DNA from: DATKSG01 sp035531775
GTDB taxonomy: Bacteria; Actinomycetota; Acidimicrobiia; Acidimicrobiales; UBA8190
DNA: 64,000 nucleotides
Assembly: GCA_035531775.1 (NCBI GenBank)
Contig: DATKSG010000084.1
Coordinates: 1-64,000 of the forward strand
Reading direction: 5' to 3'
The notes below the pieces were generated by a model, which saw only the letters and a program-made list of their open reading frames with translations, had not been told where the DNA came from and did not search any database. The position numbers were made by a program, and so were the translations under genes. Shown here piece by piece: positions 17,402 to 26,258 of the stretch; position 1 is the stretch's first letter, and the number at the start of each line of letters is the position of its first letter.

Positions 17402-18307
17402 GTGGGCCTCCTCGACGACAGAGCCGCCCTGGCCGGGCGCGTGGCCGTGGTGGCCGGTGGCGGCGGCGGCCTCGGGCGAGGGGCCATTCTCGACCTGGCC
17501 GGTGCCGGCGTGTCGGTGGCCCTGTGCGACAAGGACCCCGACGCCTTGGAGGCGACCGCTGAGGAGGCGCGCCGGTTAGGGGCGGACGTCATGGCGTCGG
17601 CCCTCGACGTGCGCGACGGCGAAGCTCTGGGCTCGTTCTTCACCGACGTGGACGCCAGGTTCGGCCGGCTCGACATCCTGGTGAACGTGGTCGGCGGCAC
17701 GTTCAGGTCAGACTTCACCGATGTCTCGGCCAAGGGCCGCGACACATTGGTCCGCACGAACTTCTCCTGGGTGGTCGATGCCACCCAGCTGGCCGCTTCC
17801 CGGATGTCGGACGGCGGTGGCGGGAGCATCATCACCATCACCTCGATCGAAGCCCATCGCGCCGCCCCCGGGTTCGCCGTCTACGCCGCCATGAAGGCGG
17901 CCCTGGCCCACCTGGCGCGCACCTTGGCCGTGGAGCTCGGGCCAGCCGGCATCCGTGTCAACTGCATCGCCCCCGACTTCGTCCCGACGGCCGGGCTGTC
18001 GGCGGTGGCCTCGGGCGCCGGCTCCGGGGGATCGGTGGCAGCCGCCCACCCCGGAGGCGACCCCGAAGACGACCCCGGAGACGCCCTCACCATCCCGCTC
18101 GGGCGCAAGGGCCGCCTCGAGGACATCGGCAACTGCGTGCTGTTCCTGGCCTCGGACCTGTCCTCCTACATCACCGGCACCACCTTGCACCCCGACGGCG
18201 GGGCCCTGGCCGGGTCGGGGTGGATGCACTGGCCCGACGACGGCTTCGCCGCCCGACCTCCGGCGTGGGTCCTCGACCGTCTGGCATCGCCCGGGCAACG
18301 GCCGTGA
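17402..18307 (+). CDS. SDR-family 3-hydroxyacyl-CoA dehydrogenase-like oxidoreductase
   Basis: 301 residues. Rossmann motif VVAGGGGGLGRGA (about residues 17-29), NVVGGT, ITSIEAHRAAPGF with the catalytic Ser, YAAMKAALAHLART (Tyr-x3-Lys) and INCIAPDFV mark a classical SDR. About 20 Gly/Ala-rich residues are inserted after TAGLSAVASG. In this operon it would oxidise the hydroxyacyl-CoA made by the hydratases before thiolytic or aldol cleavage. It starts with GTG 13 bases after the thiolase stop, and its stop overlaps the next start. Confidence 0.88.
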   Translation: MGLLDDRAALAGRVAVVAGGGGGLGRGAILDLAGAGVSVALCDKDPDALEATAEEARRLGADVMASALDVRDGEALGSFFTDVDARFGRLDILVNVVGGTFRSDFTDVSAKGRDTLVRTNFSWVVDATQLAASRMSDGGGGSIITITSIEAHRAAPGFAVYAAMKAALAHLARTLAVELGPAGIRVNCIAPDFVPTAGLSAVASGAGSGGSVAAAHPGGDPEDDPGDALTIPLGRKGRLEDIGNCVLFLASDLSSYITGTTLHPDGGALAGSGWMHWPDDGFAARPPAWVLDRLASPGQRP

Positions 18308-19134
18308 CGGTGGAGGAAACGCCAGCACTCTTCGCCGGCGAGGGGGACGTGCTCCTACCCCTGCCCTGGGCGCGTGGCCCTTGGACCCCAGAAGCCCTCC
18401 ACGGGGGGCCGGTGGCCGCCGCCATCGTCCGGGCCGCCGAGCAATGCCGGCCCGAGGCCGACGCTCATCTCAGCCGACTCACCGTGGAGCTGCTGCGGCC
18501 GGTGCCGATGGCCCCGCTCGAGGTCACCGCCGAGATGGTGCGACCCGGTCGCAAGGTCCAGGTCATCGACGTGCGGGTACGGGCCGGCGACCTGGAAGTG
18601 GCCTGGGGACGGGCCCTGCGCATCCGCTCACACGCGCCCGGCGATCCGGCGGGCGCGGGATTGTCGGCCGCCGCTGCCGAGGGGCCGGTGCCGGGAACTT
18701 CCCCGGCCGCACCACCAGGGCCCGGTGACGGGCACGGCTCGCCCGCACTGGTGAGCGGATACCTGGCCTTTCACAACGAGGGTGCCGAGCTGCGCTTCGT
18801 GCGCGGCGAGTTCGACCGCCTCGGGCCGTCCGCCGTGTGGATACGCCTGGCCGTGCCGGTGGTGGCGGGCGAAGAGCCGAGCCCGGCCCAGAGAGCCGTG
18901 GTGGCCGCCGACTTCGGCAACGGCGTGAGCGCTGAGCTCGATTACGAGCACTACGTGTACATAAACCCCGACTTGACCGTCTATCTTGAGCGGCCTCCCG
19001 TCGGGGAGTGGGTGTGCCTGGAGGCCACCACCAGGCTGGGCACCCCGGGGGTAGGCCTGGCCCAGTCCGTGCTGTGGGACGAGCTCGGCCCGGTGGGCCG
19101 CTCATTGCAGAGCCTGGTCACCGAGCGCCGGTGA
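18304..19134 (+). CDS. Acyl-CoA thioesterase-like double-hotdog protein
   Basis: 276 residues, beginning at GTG 18304, which overlaps the SDR stop (GTGA). ALHGGPVAAAIVRAAEQC is the first hotdog helix. LSRLTVELLRPVPMAPLEVT and the second half (GVSAELDYEHYVYINPDLTV) complete the TesB-like double fold seen in TesB-type thioesterase-family proteins. It probably hydrolyses an acyl-CoA of this pathway to free CoA. A longer frame back to 18220 exists but overlaps the SDR. Last gene of the rightward operon. Confidence 0.82.
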   Translation: MTVEETPALFAGEGDVLLPLPWARGPWTPEALHGGPVAAAIVRAAEQCRPEADAHLSRLTVELLRPVPMAPLEVTAEMVRPGRKVQVIDVRVRAGDLEVAWGRALRIRSHAPGDPAGAGLSAAAAEGPVPGTSPAAPPGPGDGHGSPALVSGYLAFHNEGAELRFVRGEFDRLGPSAVWIRLAVPVVAGEEPSPAQRAVVAADFGNGVSAELDYEHYVYINPDLTVYLERPPVGEWVCLEATTRLGTPGVGLAQSVLWDELGPVGRSLQSLVTERR

Positions 19135-19147
19135 CGGCGCCGGCCGG

Positions 19148-19330
19148 TCAGTGGCCGGTGGCCAGCCCGATCACGATGGCGGCGGCGATGGGGCCCACGA
19201 TCCCGGTCATGACGATGCCGACCAGGGCGCCCACCACGATCTTCCCGATCAGCATCCGCTGCTCGCGATCGGTGGGCACGCCGGTGGACAGGCCGGCCGC
19301 CTGGTTGGTGGGCTCATCGTGGTCGGACAC
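19148..19330 (-). CDS. Small membrane protein, 60 residues
   Basis: GTG 19330 is preceded by a strong GAGGAGGAA site, which decides the start. The N-terminal third is hydrophilic (SDHDEPTNQAAGLSTG) and the rest is one or two hydrophobic segments (LIGKIVVGALVGIVMTGIVG, then AAAIVIGLATGH). No family recognised. It converges on the thioesterase gene and diverges from the amidase gene, with a short palindrome between them. Confidence 0.6.
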   Translation of the reverse strand: MSDHDEPTNQAAGLSTGVPTDREQRMLIGKIVVGALVGIVMTGIVGPIAAAIVIGLATGH

Positions 19331-19342
19331 CGTTCCTCCTCG

Positions 19343-19356
19343 CCTGTCAGGACAGG
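19343..19356. promoter_or_regulatory. Short palindrome between divergent genes
   Basis: CCTGTCAGGACAGG has perfect 6-base arms around AG. It lies 13 bases from the leftward small membrane gene and 71 from the amidase start. It could be an operator, but a 14-base palindrome in GC-rich DNA may arise by chance. Confidence 0.3.
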
Positions 19357-19414
19357 CCGCCACCGTATCGCTGCCCGAAGGCCACCGAACGACGCTTCGC
19401 CGCGTCCAGTTGGC

Positions 19415-19420
19415 TACGGT
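19415..19420 (+). promoter_or_regulatory. Candidate -10 (TACGGT) of a leaderless promoter
   Basis: TACGGT ends six bases before ATG 19427 with no ribosome site, as at 14752, 28485 and 60463. Confidence 0.4.
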
Positions 19421-19426
19421 GCGCCG

Positions 19427-20866
19427 ATGACCCAAGCTATCGACCTCGACGCCATGGGCCAGGCCGAGGCCGTCCGAGCCGGCGACGTCACGGCCACCGA
19501 ACTGGTGAGCGCGGCGCTGGCGCGCATCGACTCGCTCAACGGACGGCTCAACGCCGTGATCCACCGCATGGACGACAAAGCGTTGGGGGTGGCGGCCGCC
19601 CCCGTCGACGGGCCCTTCAGTGGCGTGCCCATGGTGCTCAAGGACCTGACCGCCCATAGCGCCGGGGACCCGTTCCACGAAGGCATGCGCATGCTGCGCG
19701 ACGTGGCCTGGACCGAGGCCGAGGACACATATCTGGTGGCCAAGCTGCGCGCCGCCGGGTTCGTCTTCGTCGGGCGCACCAACGTTCCGGAGTTCGGCCT
19801 GGTGCCCACCACCGAACCGGCCGCTTACGGGCCTACCTGCAACCCATGGGACACCACCCGGTCCACAGGCGGGTCGAGCGGGGGATCAGCCGCCGCCGTG
19901 GCCTCGGGCATGGTGGCCGTGGGGCACGCCAACGACGGAGGGGGGTCCATCCGGATCCCGGCCAGCGAGTGTGGCCTGTACGGGTTGAAGCCCTCGCGGG
20001 GCCGCGTGTCGCTCGGGCCCGAGTACGGGCAGGTGTGGGAAGGCTTCGAGGCCGAGCACGTGGTGACCCGGTCGGTGAGGGACTGCGCCGCTCTGCTCGA
20101 CGTGGTGGCCGGCCCCATGCCCGGCGATCCCTACGTGGCTCCCCCCCCGTCGCGCCCCTTCCTCGACGCCGTGACACTCGAGACGGGCCGGCTGCGGGTG
20201 GGCGTGCTGTGCGGCGACCCGAGCGGCACGGTCGAGGTTCAGCCTCAGTGCGCGGCGGCGGCGCGGGCCGCCGGCGATCTCCTGGCCGAGCTGGGCCACA
20301 ACGTCTCCGACGCCTCACCGCCGGCTCTGGCCGACCCGAGCTTCACCCCCAACTTCATCACCGTGTACACGGTGTTCGCCGACTGGTGCCTGGAGGACAC
20401 CCGCCGGCGCACGGGGCAGGCCGTGGACCGCAGCGGGTGCGAGCCGTCGACGTGGGCGCTGGCCGAAATGGGACGCGCCGTGACTCCGGCGCACTATGTC
20501 CAAGCCATGCAGGCGCTGCATCTCTATTCCCGTGGCGTGCGGTCGTGGTGGGAGCCCGACGGCTTCGACCTCCTGGTCACCCCCACCATCCCCGAACCAC
20601 CGCCGGTACTGGGCCAGTTCGCCTCCACCGAGGAGGACCCCCTGGCCCCGCTGTTCAGGGCGGCCGCCATCGTCCCCTTTACGGCGCCGTTCAACGTGAC
20701 CGGCCAGCCGGCGGCCTCGGTGCCGTTGCACTGGGACGCCGACGGCCTGCCCATCGGCGTCCAACTGGTGGGCGCCTATGGGCGCGAGGACCTGCTGCTG
20801 TCGGTGTCGGCCCAGCTGGAGCAGGCCCGGCCCTGGGCCGGGCGCCGGCCACCGATCTGGGGCTGA
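19427..20866 (+). CDS. Amidase-signature family hydrolase
   Basis: 479 residues. The Ser-cisSer-Lys triad is visible: Lys in VPMVLKDLTAH, and STGGSSGGSAAAVASG and DGGGSIRIPASECGLYGLK with the two serines. The family hydrolyses amides such as aryl amides, acylamides and nylon oligomers, and also includes GatA. There are no GatB/C genes here, so a catabolic amidase is more likely. The frame extends upstream to 19151, but that part covers the divergent gene and its promoter, so ATG 19427 is chosen. Confidence 0.9.
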   Translation: MTQAIDLDAMGQAEAVRAGDVTATELVSAALARIDSLNGRLNAVIHRMDDKALGVAAAPVDGPFSGVPMVLKDLTAHSAGDPFHEGMRMLRDVAWTEAEDTYLVAKLRAAGFVFVGRTNVPEFGLVPTTEPAAYGPTCNPWDTTRSTGGSSGGSAAAVASGMVAVGHANDGGGSIRIPASECGLYGLKPSRGRVSLGPEYGQVWEGFEAEHVVTRSVRDCAALLDVVAGPMPGDPYVAPPPSRPFLDAVTLETGRLRVGVLCGDPSGTVEVQPQCAAAARAAGDLLAELGHNVSDASPPALADPSFTPNFITVYTVFADWCLEDTRRRTGQAVDRSGCEPSTWALAEMGRAVTPAHYVQAMQALHLYSRGVRSWWEPDGFDLLVTPTIPEPPPVLGQFASTEEDPLAPLFRAAAIVPFTAPFNVTGQPAASVPLHWDADGLPIGVQLVGAYGREDLLLSVSAQLEQARPWAGRRPPIWG

Positions 20867-20870
20867 GCAC

Positions 20871-21737
20871 TCAGCTCTCGTCGCCGGCCTCGGCCTCACG
20901 CACGGCCTCGGCCCGTTTGGCGGCGTGCTGGCGGGGCCGGGCACCACCCATGCGGGCCATGAGAGCGCGCACCTCTGACGCGCCACTGCACAGCGCCACC
21001 ATGTCGGCGGACTGCTGCAGGTGGACGCGCATGCCCATCATCTCCCAGGCCCGCTTGATGCCGGCCTTGGTGGCCATGATGGTCATGAGCGGCATCTGGG
21101 CCACGGTGCGGGCCATCTCCTCGACGGTGTCGTCGAGCTCGGCTCGGGGCACCACCCGGTTGACCATCCCCCACTCGAGCGCTTGGGCGGCATCGATAGT
21201 CGGGGCCAGGAAGAGGTACTCGGCCGTGCGCTTGGCGTTCATGAACGTCCAAGGCTCGATCATGGTCTGGGCCCCCGGGAGCCCGAAGCCCTGCGGCAAC
21301 GGCATCTGGAAGTAAGCATCGTCGGAGACCACGGTGAGGTCAGTGAGCAGCCCGTACACAGTTCCCCCACCCACGCAGTAGCCGTGCACCTGGGCGATGG
21401 TCACCTTGGGGAATTCCCACAGGCGAAGCGGTGGCCACAGGAAGAGCCCGGTGTGATGGTGCTTCCAGGTCATCTCCGGAGTGGGGCCGGTGGTCGGGTA
21501 GACCTCGGGCATCTCCTCAGGGGCCACGATGGCGTGCCCGGCGCAGAAACCGTTGCCGTTGGCCTTGATGACGAGGACCTTGATGTCGTCGTCGGTGTCG
21601 GCCCTACCCAGTGCATGGTCGAAGTCGTAGACCTGCTGAGCCGTCTGGACGTTCGCCTTTTCCGGAGTGTTGAGGACGATGCGGGCGATAGGCCCATCCG
21701 TCTCGTAGAGGATCGTCTCGTATGCGACCTGCTCCAC
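20871..21737 (-). CDS. Enoyl-CoA hydratase/isomerase family protein
   Basis: 288 residues from GTG 21737, which follows AGGAGA. RIVLNTPEKANVQTAQQVYD, KVLVIKANGNGFCAGHAI (oxyanion hole) and VHGYCVGGGTVYGLLTDLTV are crotonase-fold segments. The active-site Glu pair is not obvious: the second position reads PLPQGFGLPGA. The reaction may therefore be isomerisation, dehalogenation or C-C cleavage rather than simple hydration. A C-terminal extension is Arg/Ala-rich. It converges on the amidase with a four-base gap and diverges from the dehydrogenase at 21883. Confidence 0.87.
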   Translation of the reverse strand: MEQVAYETILYETDGPIARIVLNTPEKANVQTAQQVYDFDHALGRADTDDDIKVLVIKANGNGFCAGHAIVAPEEMPEVYPTTGPTPEMTWKHHHTGLFLWPPLRLWEFPKVTIAQVHGYCVGGGTVYGLLTDLTVVSDDAYFQMPLPQGFGLPGAQTMIEPWTFMNAKRTAEYLFLAPTIDAAQALEWGMVNRVVPRAELDDTVEEMARTVAQMPLMTIMATKAGIKRAWEMMGMRVHLQQSADMVALCSGASEVRALMARMGGARPRQHAAKRAEAVREAEAGDES

Positions 21738-21868
21738 CGTGGTGTCTCCTGTCCCGTGATGTCGGCGGCCGAGCCTACGGCGTGGGCACCCGCACCCGCC
21801 TACCCGAAACCGCCTACCCCAACCCGCCTGCCCGGCCTCGCCGACGGGCCGTGGAGCGGGCGGCTCAT

Positions 21869-21874
21869 TAGGGT
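21869..21874 (+). promoter_or_regulatory. Candidate -10 (TAGGGT) of a leaderless promoter
   Basis: TAGGGT ends eight bases before ATG 21883. The rest of the 145-base divergent gap (21738-21882) shows no other clear element. Confidence 0.35.
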
Positions 21875-21882
21875 GTCGGGCC

Positions 21883-23088
21883 ATGACCGTCACCGATCAC
21901 GTCGCCACCGACGAGGAGCGCCTCGTTCGGGCTCGCATCGAAGACCTCCTCCGGGCTCACGACCCGGTCGCCACGCCGGCGGCGAAGTTCCTGGGGGCCC
22001 GCTTCGACGCCGGGTTGGCCTGGGTGTGGTTCCCCGAAGGCTTCGGTGGCCTGGGCCTGCGCCAGGAGCTGCAGGGACTCATCGAGCGGGAGATGCGCCG
22101 GGTGTCGGCCCCCAACGAGTCCGAGCGCAATGTCATCGGCTACGGAATGGCGGCGCCCACCATTTTGGAGCACGGCACCGACGAACAGCGGCGGCGCCTC
22201 CTGCGCCCGCTGTTCACCTGCGAGGAGATCTGGTGCCAGCTCTTCAGCGAGCCAGGGTCGGGTTCCGATGTGGCCGGGTTGGCCACCCGGGCCGTGCGCG
22301 ACGGAGACGAATGGGTGGTGAACGGGCAGAAGGTGTGGACCACGCTGGCCCACACGGCTCGGTGGGGGCTGCTGTTGGCCAGGACCGATCCTGAGCTGCC
22401 CAAGCATCGGGGCATGACCTACTTCGTGGTGGACATGCAGGCCCCGGGCGTGGAAGTGCGCCCGCTGCGCCAGATGACCGGCGACGCCGAATTCAACGAG
22501 GTGTTCTTCACCGATGCCCGGATCCCCGACAGCGCACGGCTCGACGCCGAGGGCGCCGGGTGGCGGGTGGCCACCACCACCCTGATGAACGAGCGCGTGG
22601 CCATCGGCGGCGGCGTCCCGTCGCGCAACTCGGGGCCTATCCACGAGGCACTCGAGATCTACCGGCGCCGCGCCGACCACGGCCCCGTCGTGCGCGAACG
22701 CGTGATGCGGGCCTGGGTGGCGGCCGAGGTGCAGCGGATCACCAACATGCGGGCGCGGGAGCTGCGCCGGGCCGGCACGCCGGGCCCCGAAGGCTCGGTG
22801 GCCAAACTGGCGGGGGCCGAGCTCAACCAACGCATCTACGAGTTGTGCATCGACCTCATGGGCATGCACGGCACGCTGTACGCCGGCCACTACGAGATGC
22901 GGCGGCCCGAGCGCGCCGGATTCGGCCAGGAGGACGTGCGCCATTCCTTCCTGCGGGCCCGGGCCAACTCGATCGAAGGCGGGACCTCGGAGATCATGCG
23001 GAACATCCTGGGTGAGCGGGTGCTCGGATTGCCGGGTGAGCCACGCCAGGACAAGGACGTGGCCTGGTCCGAAGTCCCCCGTAGCTGA
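21883..23088 (+). CDS. Acyl-CoA dehydrogenase
   Basis: 401 residues. WCQLFSEPGSGSDVAGLATR and NGQKVWTTLAHTAR bind flavin and substrate, and SIEGGTSEIMRNILGERVLG closes the C-terminal domain. It shares the SEPGSGSD and NGQKVWTT blocks with the 37689-38942 dehydrogenase, so the two are paralogues of one subfamily, often placed with long-chain or sterol catabolism. The downstream hydrolase starts two bases after its stop. No partner hydratase or thiolase follows directly. Confidence 0.9.
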   Translation: MTVTDHVATDEERLVRARIEDLLRAHDPVATPAAKFLGARFDAGLAWVWFPEGFGGLGLRQELQGLIEREMRRVSAPNESERNVIGYGMAAPTILEHGTDEQRRRLLRPLFTCEEIWCQLFSEPGSGSDVAGLATRAVRDGDEWVVNGQKVWTTLAHTARWGLLLARTDPELPKHRGMTYFVVDMQAPGVEVRPLRQMTGDAEFNEVFFTDARIPDSARLDAEGAGWRVATTTLMNERVAIGGGVPSRNSGPIHEALEIYRRRADHGPVVRERVMRAWVAAEVQRITNMRARELRRAGTPGPEGSVAKLAGAELNQRIYELCIDLMGMHGTLYAGHYEMRRPERAGFGQEDVRHSFLRARANSIEGGTSEIMRNILGERVLGLPGEPRQDKDVAWSEVPRS

Positions 23089-23090
23089 CC

Positions 23091-23846
23091 ATGGGACCGG
23101 CCAACGAGCTGTGCTGGCACGACCACGACGTAGCCGCCAAAGGGGTGCGCGAGCGACGCTTCGACGTGCACCGCCATGAGCGAGTGGTCCCGGCCATGCT
23201 CTGGACGCCGGCGACGGGCACCGGGCCGCGCCCGCTGGTTCTCATCGGCCACGGATCGGCTCAGACCAAGTCCACGCTGTACGTGACGGCACTGGCCCGA
23301 ACCCTGGTCCGCCACTACGACGTGGCCGCCCTCGCCATCGACGGACCGGTGCACGGGGACCGGCGAGCTGATGGCGGGCCCGACCCGTCGGTCATGTTCG
23401 TCGAGTTCGCCCACCTCTGGCAGAGCGACGCCGCCATGACCGACGACATGGTGGCCGACTGGCGTGCCACCCTCGACGCCGTCTGGGCCCTTCCCGACAT
23501 CGACGGTGGCCCCGTCGGGTACTGGGGATTGTCCATGGGCACCATCATCGGGCTTCCCCTGGTGGCGGCGGAGCCTCGCATCACCGTGGCCGTGCTGGGC
23601 CTCATGGGTGTGATCGGCCCCAGCGCCGAACGCCTGGCCGCCGACGCCGCCACCATCTCGTGCCCGGTACTGTTCCTAGTGCAGTGGGACGACGACCTCT
23701 TCCCCCGTGACGCCTGCTTTGCCCTGTTCTCGACCCTCGGCACGAAGGACAAGCGTCTGCATGCCAACCCCGGCGCCCACGGCGCCGTGCCGTCGGACGA
23801 ATTCCTTGCCACGGCTGACTTTCTGGCCCACCACCTGCGCCCTTGA
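23091..23846 (+). CDS. Alpha/beta-hydrolase (dienelactone hydrolase-like)
   Basis: 251 residues. PLVLIGHGSAQTKSTLYV is the oxyanion strand, GYWGLSMGTIIGLPLVAAEP the nucleophile elbow (GLSMG), LVQWDDDLF the Asp loop and ANPGAHGAVP the His. The substrate is unknown. A CoA-ester or carboxyl-ester hydrolase fits its two-base spacing from the dehydrogenase gene. It appears cytosolic: there is no signal sequence. Confidence 0.85.
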   Translation: MGPANELCWHDHDVAAKGVRERRFDVHRHERVVPAMLWTPATGTGPRPLVLIGHGSAQTKSTLYVTALARTLVRHYDVAALAIDGPVHGDRRADGGPDPSVMFVEFAHLWQSDAAMTDDMVADWRATLDAVWALPDIDGGPVGYWGLSMGTIIGLPLVAAEPRITVAVLGLMGVIGPSAERLAADAATISCPVLFLVQWDDDLFPRDACFALFSTLGTKDKRLHANPGAHGAVPSDEFLATADFLAHHLRP

Positions 23847-23984
23847 CCAGCGCTGCCCGAGGAGCGGGCTCTGAGCGGCCGCTCCGGGGCAGATGCTCAC
23901 CTTCGGTACTATTCTGACCTCTATAGGTGATGTAGGGAGTCGGCGGGGCGGCCGGCTCCCCCGTCCGCCGTCGAGGGGGGATCG

Positions 23985-25382
23985 GTGGTCGAGGGAGAGA
24001 GCACGGCAGCAGTGACCGTCGGCTCGGCCGCGAGCCATAGCGCCAGGCGCCAGGCGGGGCTCGCCAGGTGGGAGGAGTTGTGCCACCACTTGGACGGAGC
24101 CGACCTCCCATGGCCCCCGGCCCAGTCCGCCGCCTTGATCGACAGCGTCCTCTGCTGCTTCTTCGACGACGACGACACCGACCTCGAAACCTCGGCCCGG
24201 GCCTGGGCGCAGAGCACCGGCACCATGGCCGTGCTGGTACGCCGGCTCGGTTGCCTGCGTGAGCTGTTGGCCGAGCAGGGCGTTGTGCGCGACGCAGCCG
24301 CCACCGAACGCCTGCAACGGATACTGGACCGGGTGACCACTTCGGCCACTGAGGCCACCGTGGCCGAGCTCGAGGACGCAGCTCTCACCGACGCCCTCAC
24401 CGGCGTCGGCAACCGGCGGGCCCTCGAGACGGCCGGACGCGCCGCCGTGGCCGCCGCCCGGCGTAGCGGGTCCCCCTTGTCGATCGTGGCCATCGACCTC
24501 GACGGGCTGAAGCAGATCAACGACACGCAAGGCCATGGGGCCGGCGACAAGGCCCTGGCCGGCATGGCGGCCTCGCTGCGGGCTGCACTTCGCGACACCG
24601 ATCAGGTGTTCCGCATCGGCGGTGACGAATTCGTGGCTTTACTGCCCGTGGCGCCGCCCGACACCGTCTTCGAGCTCATGCGCCGCGCCGAGCGCTTCAA
24701 TGCCCCGCGCTTCAGCTGGGGAGTGGCCTGCGCCCCCGATGACGGCGCCGACGTGATCGAGCTGCTCCAGGTGGCCGACAACCGCCTCTACGCCTCGCGC
24801 CAGGACGCCGGGTACTACGAAGAGGCCCGGCGCGAACGCCCGCCGGCGCTGTCCGTCGTGGCCCGGGAGGGCAAGCCGGTTCGAAGGCACGTGGCCCTGG
24901 CCGTCACCCTGGCTGTGGCGTTGTGCGCCGTGGTGGGAGCCGCCGTAGCCATGTCCGGCGACAGTGCCACACCGCCGTCGGGCGGCACGAGCCATGCTGG
25001 CAACGGAACCCACCTATCTCCGGCCGGTACCGGAGCCGCGGGCGGGATCACGGCCACCACCAGCGGAGCGTCCACTCGGACCGGCACGGCCACCGCCTCG
25101 CCCGGGCAAGGCGGAGCCAATGCCTCGGGCAAGGCGGGAGCCGGATCCACCAGCGGCACCGGTGCACCGGGCTCTACCGGGTCGGGCACCACGCCCGCCT
25201 CCGGAGGCAGCACCTCGGGGACTTCGGCGACGACGGGGACGTCGGGGACGACGAGCACCACCACGGGCAGCTCGAGCCCGGTCGGGGCCACTCCCAATGT
25301 GCCGAGCACGCCGCCGGTGACGCTGCCGGCGGCGCCGGGCTCACCCACGGGCGCCTCCACCACGCCTGGCACCCTCGGTTGA
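23985..25382 (+). CDS. Diguanylate cyclase with a C-terminal membrane helix and exported low-complexity tail
   Basis: 465 residues. A helical N-terminal region (1-130) precedes a GGDEF domain (about 131-275) that makes cyclic di-GMP from two GTP. The active-site motif is GGDEF at 212-216, and the product-inhibition site RDTD (203-206) lies five residues before, so feedback control is likely. A membrane helix follows at about 302-324, and the last 140 residues are almost only Gly, Ser, Thr, Ala and Pro. The order is reversed from common membrane cyclases, which place the membrane part first. GTG 23985 follows GAGGGGGG; the 138-base leader has a TACTAT/TATTCT -10-like stretch near 23907-23915. 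Confidence 0.85.
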   Translation: MVEGESTAAVTVGSAASHSARRQAGLARWEELCHHLDGADLPWPPAQSAALIDSVLCCFFDDDDTDLETSARAWAQSTGTMAVLVRRLGCLRELLAEQGVVRDAAATERLQRILDRVTTSATEATVAELEDAALTDALTGVGNRRALETAGRAAVAAARRSGSPLSIVAIDLDGLKQINDTQGHGAGDKALAGMAASLRAALRDTDQVFRIGGDEFVALLPVAPPDTVFELMRRAERFNAPRFSWGVACAPDDGADVIELLQVADNRLYASRQDAGYYEEARRERPPALSVVAREGKPVRRHVALAVTLAVALCAVVGAAVAMSGDSATPPSGGTSHAGNGTHLSPAGTGAAGGITATTSGASTRTGTATASPGQGGANASGKAGAGSTSGTGAPGSTGSGTTPASGGSTSGTSATTGTSGTTSTTTGSSSPVGATPNVPSTPPVTLPAAPGSPTGASTTPGTLG

Positions 25383-25522
25383 GGACCAACGGCCCTAGTC
25401 CCGTCGGGACACGCTGCCGCGTCATGCACCAAGACCCGTGCAACGAAGCGGGAGACAGACTCGCCGAGCCGACTAAGGAGCATCGCCCGAGCCGACGAAC
25501 AGCAGCTGGAACCGGCGTGGGG

Positions 25523-26191
25523 TCAGGCGTGCGCCGTTCCTTTGATTTCGAAGACCATGGCGCGCTGAAGCGCGGCGGCCCGGAGCTCCTCAGGGATCTC
25601 GACCGGGCCGCCGAGGATGGCGGCATTCATGCCGGCCTGAGCGGCTTCCTCGACGATCCCGCCGACCAAAATGGCCAACTCAGGAGTGCGGTGGAACACC
25701 AGTACCCCGTGGTTGGCCAGCAGCACGGCGGGTACCCCCGGTGTGACGGAGGCACGGATGTTGGCCACCGCCTGGTCGGACCCCCGCGGCCCGTAGCCGG
25801 CCACCGGAACCCCGGTCGGCAAGCCGAACATGGCCAGGGCTTCGACCCAGCACCCGATCGGACGGTGGGCAACGGCGTAGGCGGTGGCATAGGGCGAATG
25901 TGTGTGCAGAACACAGCCGACATCGGGGTGGTCGCCGTACATGGCAGTGTGCATGGCCACCACGGCTCCTTGTATGGGCGGCAGGTCACCCTCCAACAGG
26001 GTCCCGTCCAGCCCGACCCGTACGACGGCCGACGCAGCATGGTTGCGCAGCGACGGCCCCGCCGTGAAGTACATCTCCTCGGCTCCCGGCACCCGCAGGC
26101 TCACGTTGCCATGGCCATTGGCGGAGATGGCCCCGCTGGCCGCCACCCGTTGCGCCACATCGACGACCTGATCGACCAAGTCCTTGTCCAT
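25523..26191 (-). CDS. Class II aldolase/adducin-family protein
   Basis: 222 residues. Zinc ligands appear in VLHTHSPYATAYAV and LLANHGVLVF, and ISANGHGNVSLRVPG is the phosphate-loop region. At the position where fuculose-phosphate aldolase has its catalytic Glu (SSEWRFH), this protein reads GAVVAMH, so the acid/base residue appears to be Val. Aldolase chemistry is therefore uncertain; other members are decarboxylases or epimerases. It is the third gene after the gluconate-dehydrogenase-like pair, 67 bases downstream. Bases 25383-25522 between it and the converging cyclase gene hold nothing I recognise. Confidence 0.82.
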   Translation of the reverse strand: MDKDLVDQVVDVAQRVAASGAISANGHGNVSLRVPGAEEMYFTAGPSLRNHAASAVVRVGLDGTLLEGDLPPIQGAVVAMHTAMYGDHPDVGCVLHTHSPYATAYAVAHRPIGCWVEALAMFGLPTGVPVAGYGPRGSDQAVANIRASVTPGVPAVLLANHGVLVFHRTPELAILVGGIVEEAAQAGMNAAILGGPVEIPEELRAAALQRAMVFEIKGTAHA

Positions 26192-26258
26192 AACACCTCC
26201 GAGCCCCGGTCACCGACACGATCAGCGTTGGACTCTAGCCGCCCGAAGGCCGTCTCCC

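Noticed and set aside
23937..23958. Hairpin in the leader of the diguanylate cyclase gene as a riboswitch
   Set aside because: Only one GC-rich stem is visible and no known riboswitch core (for example a GEMM-type) can be recognised.
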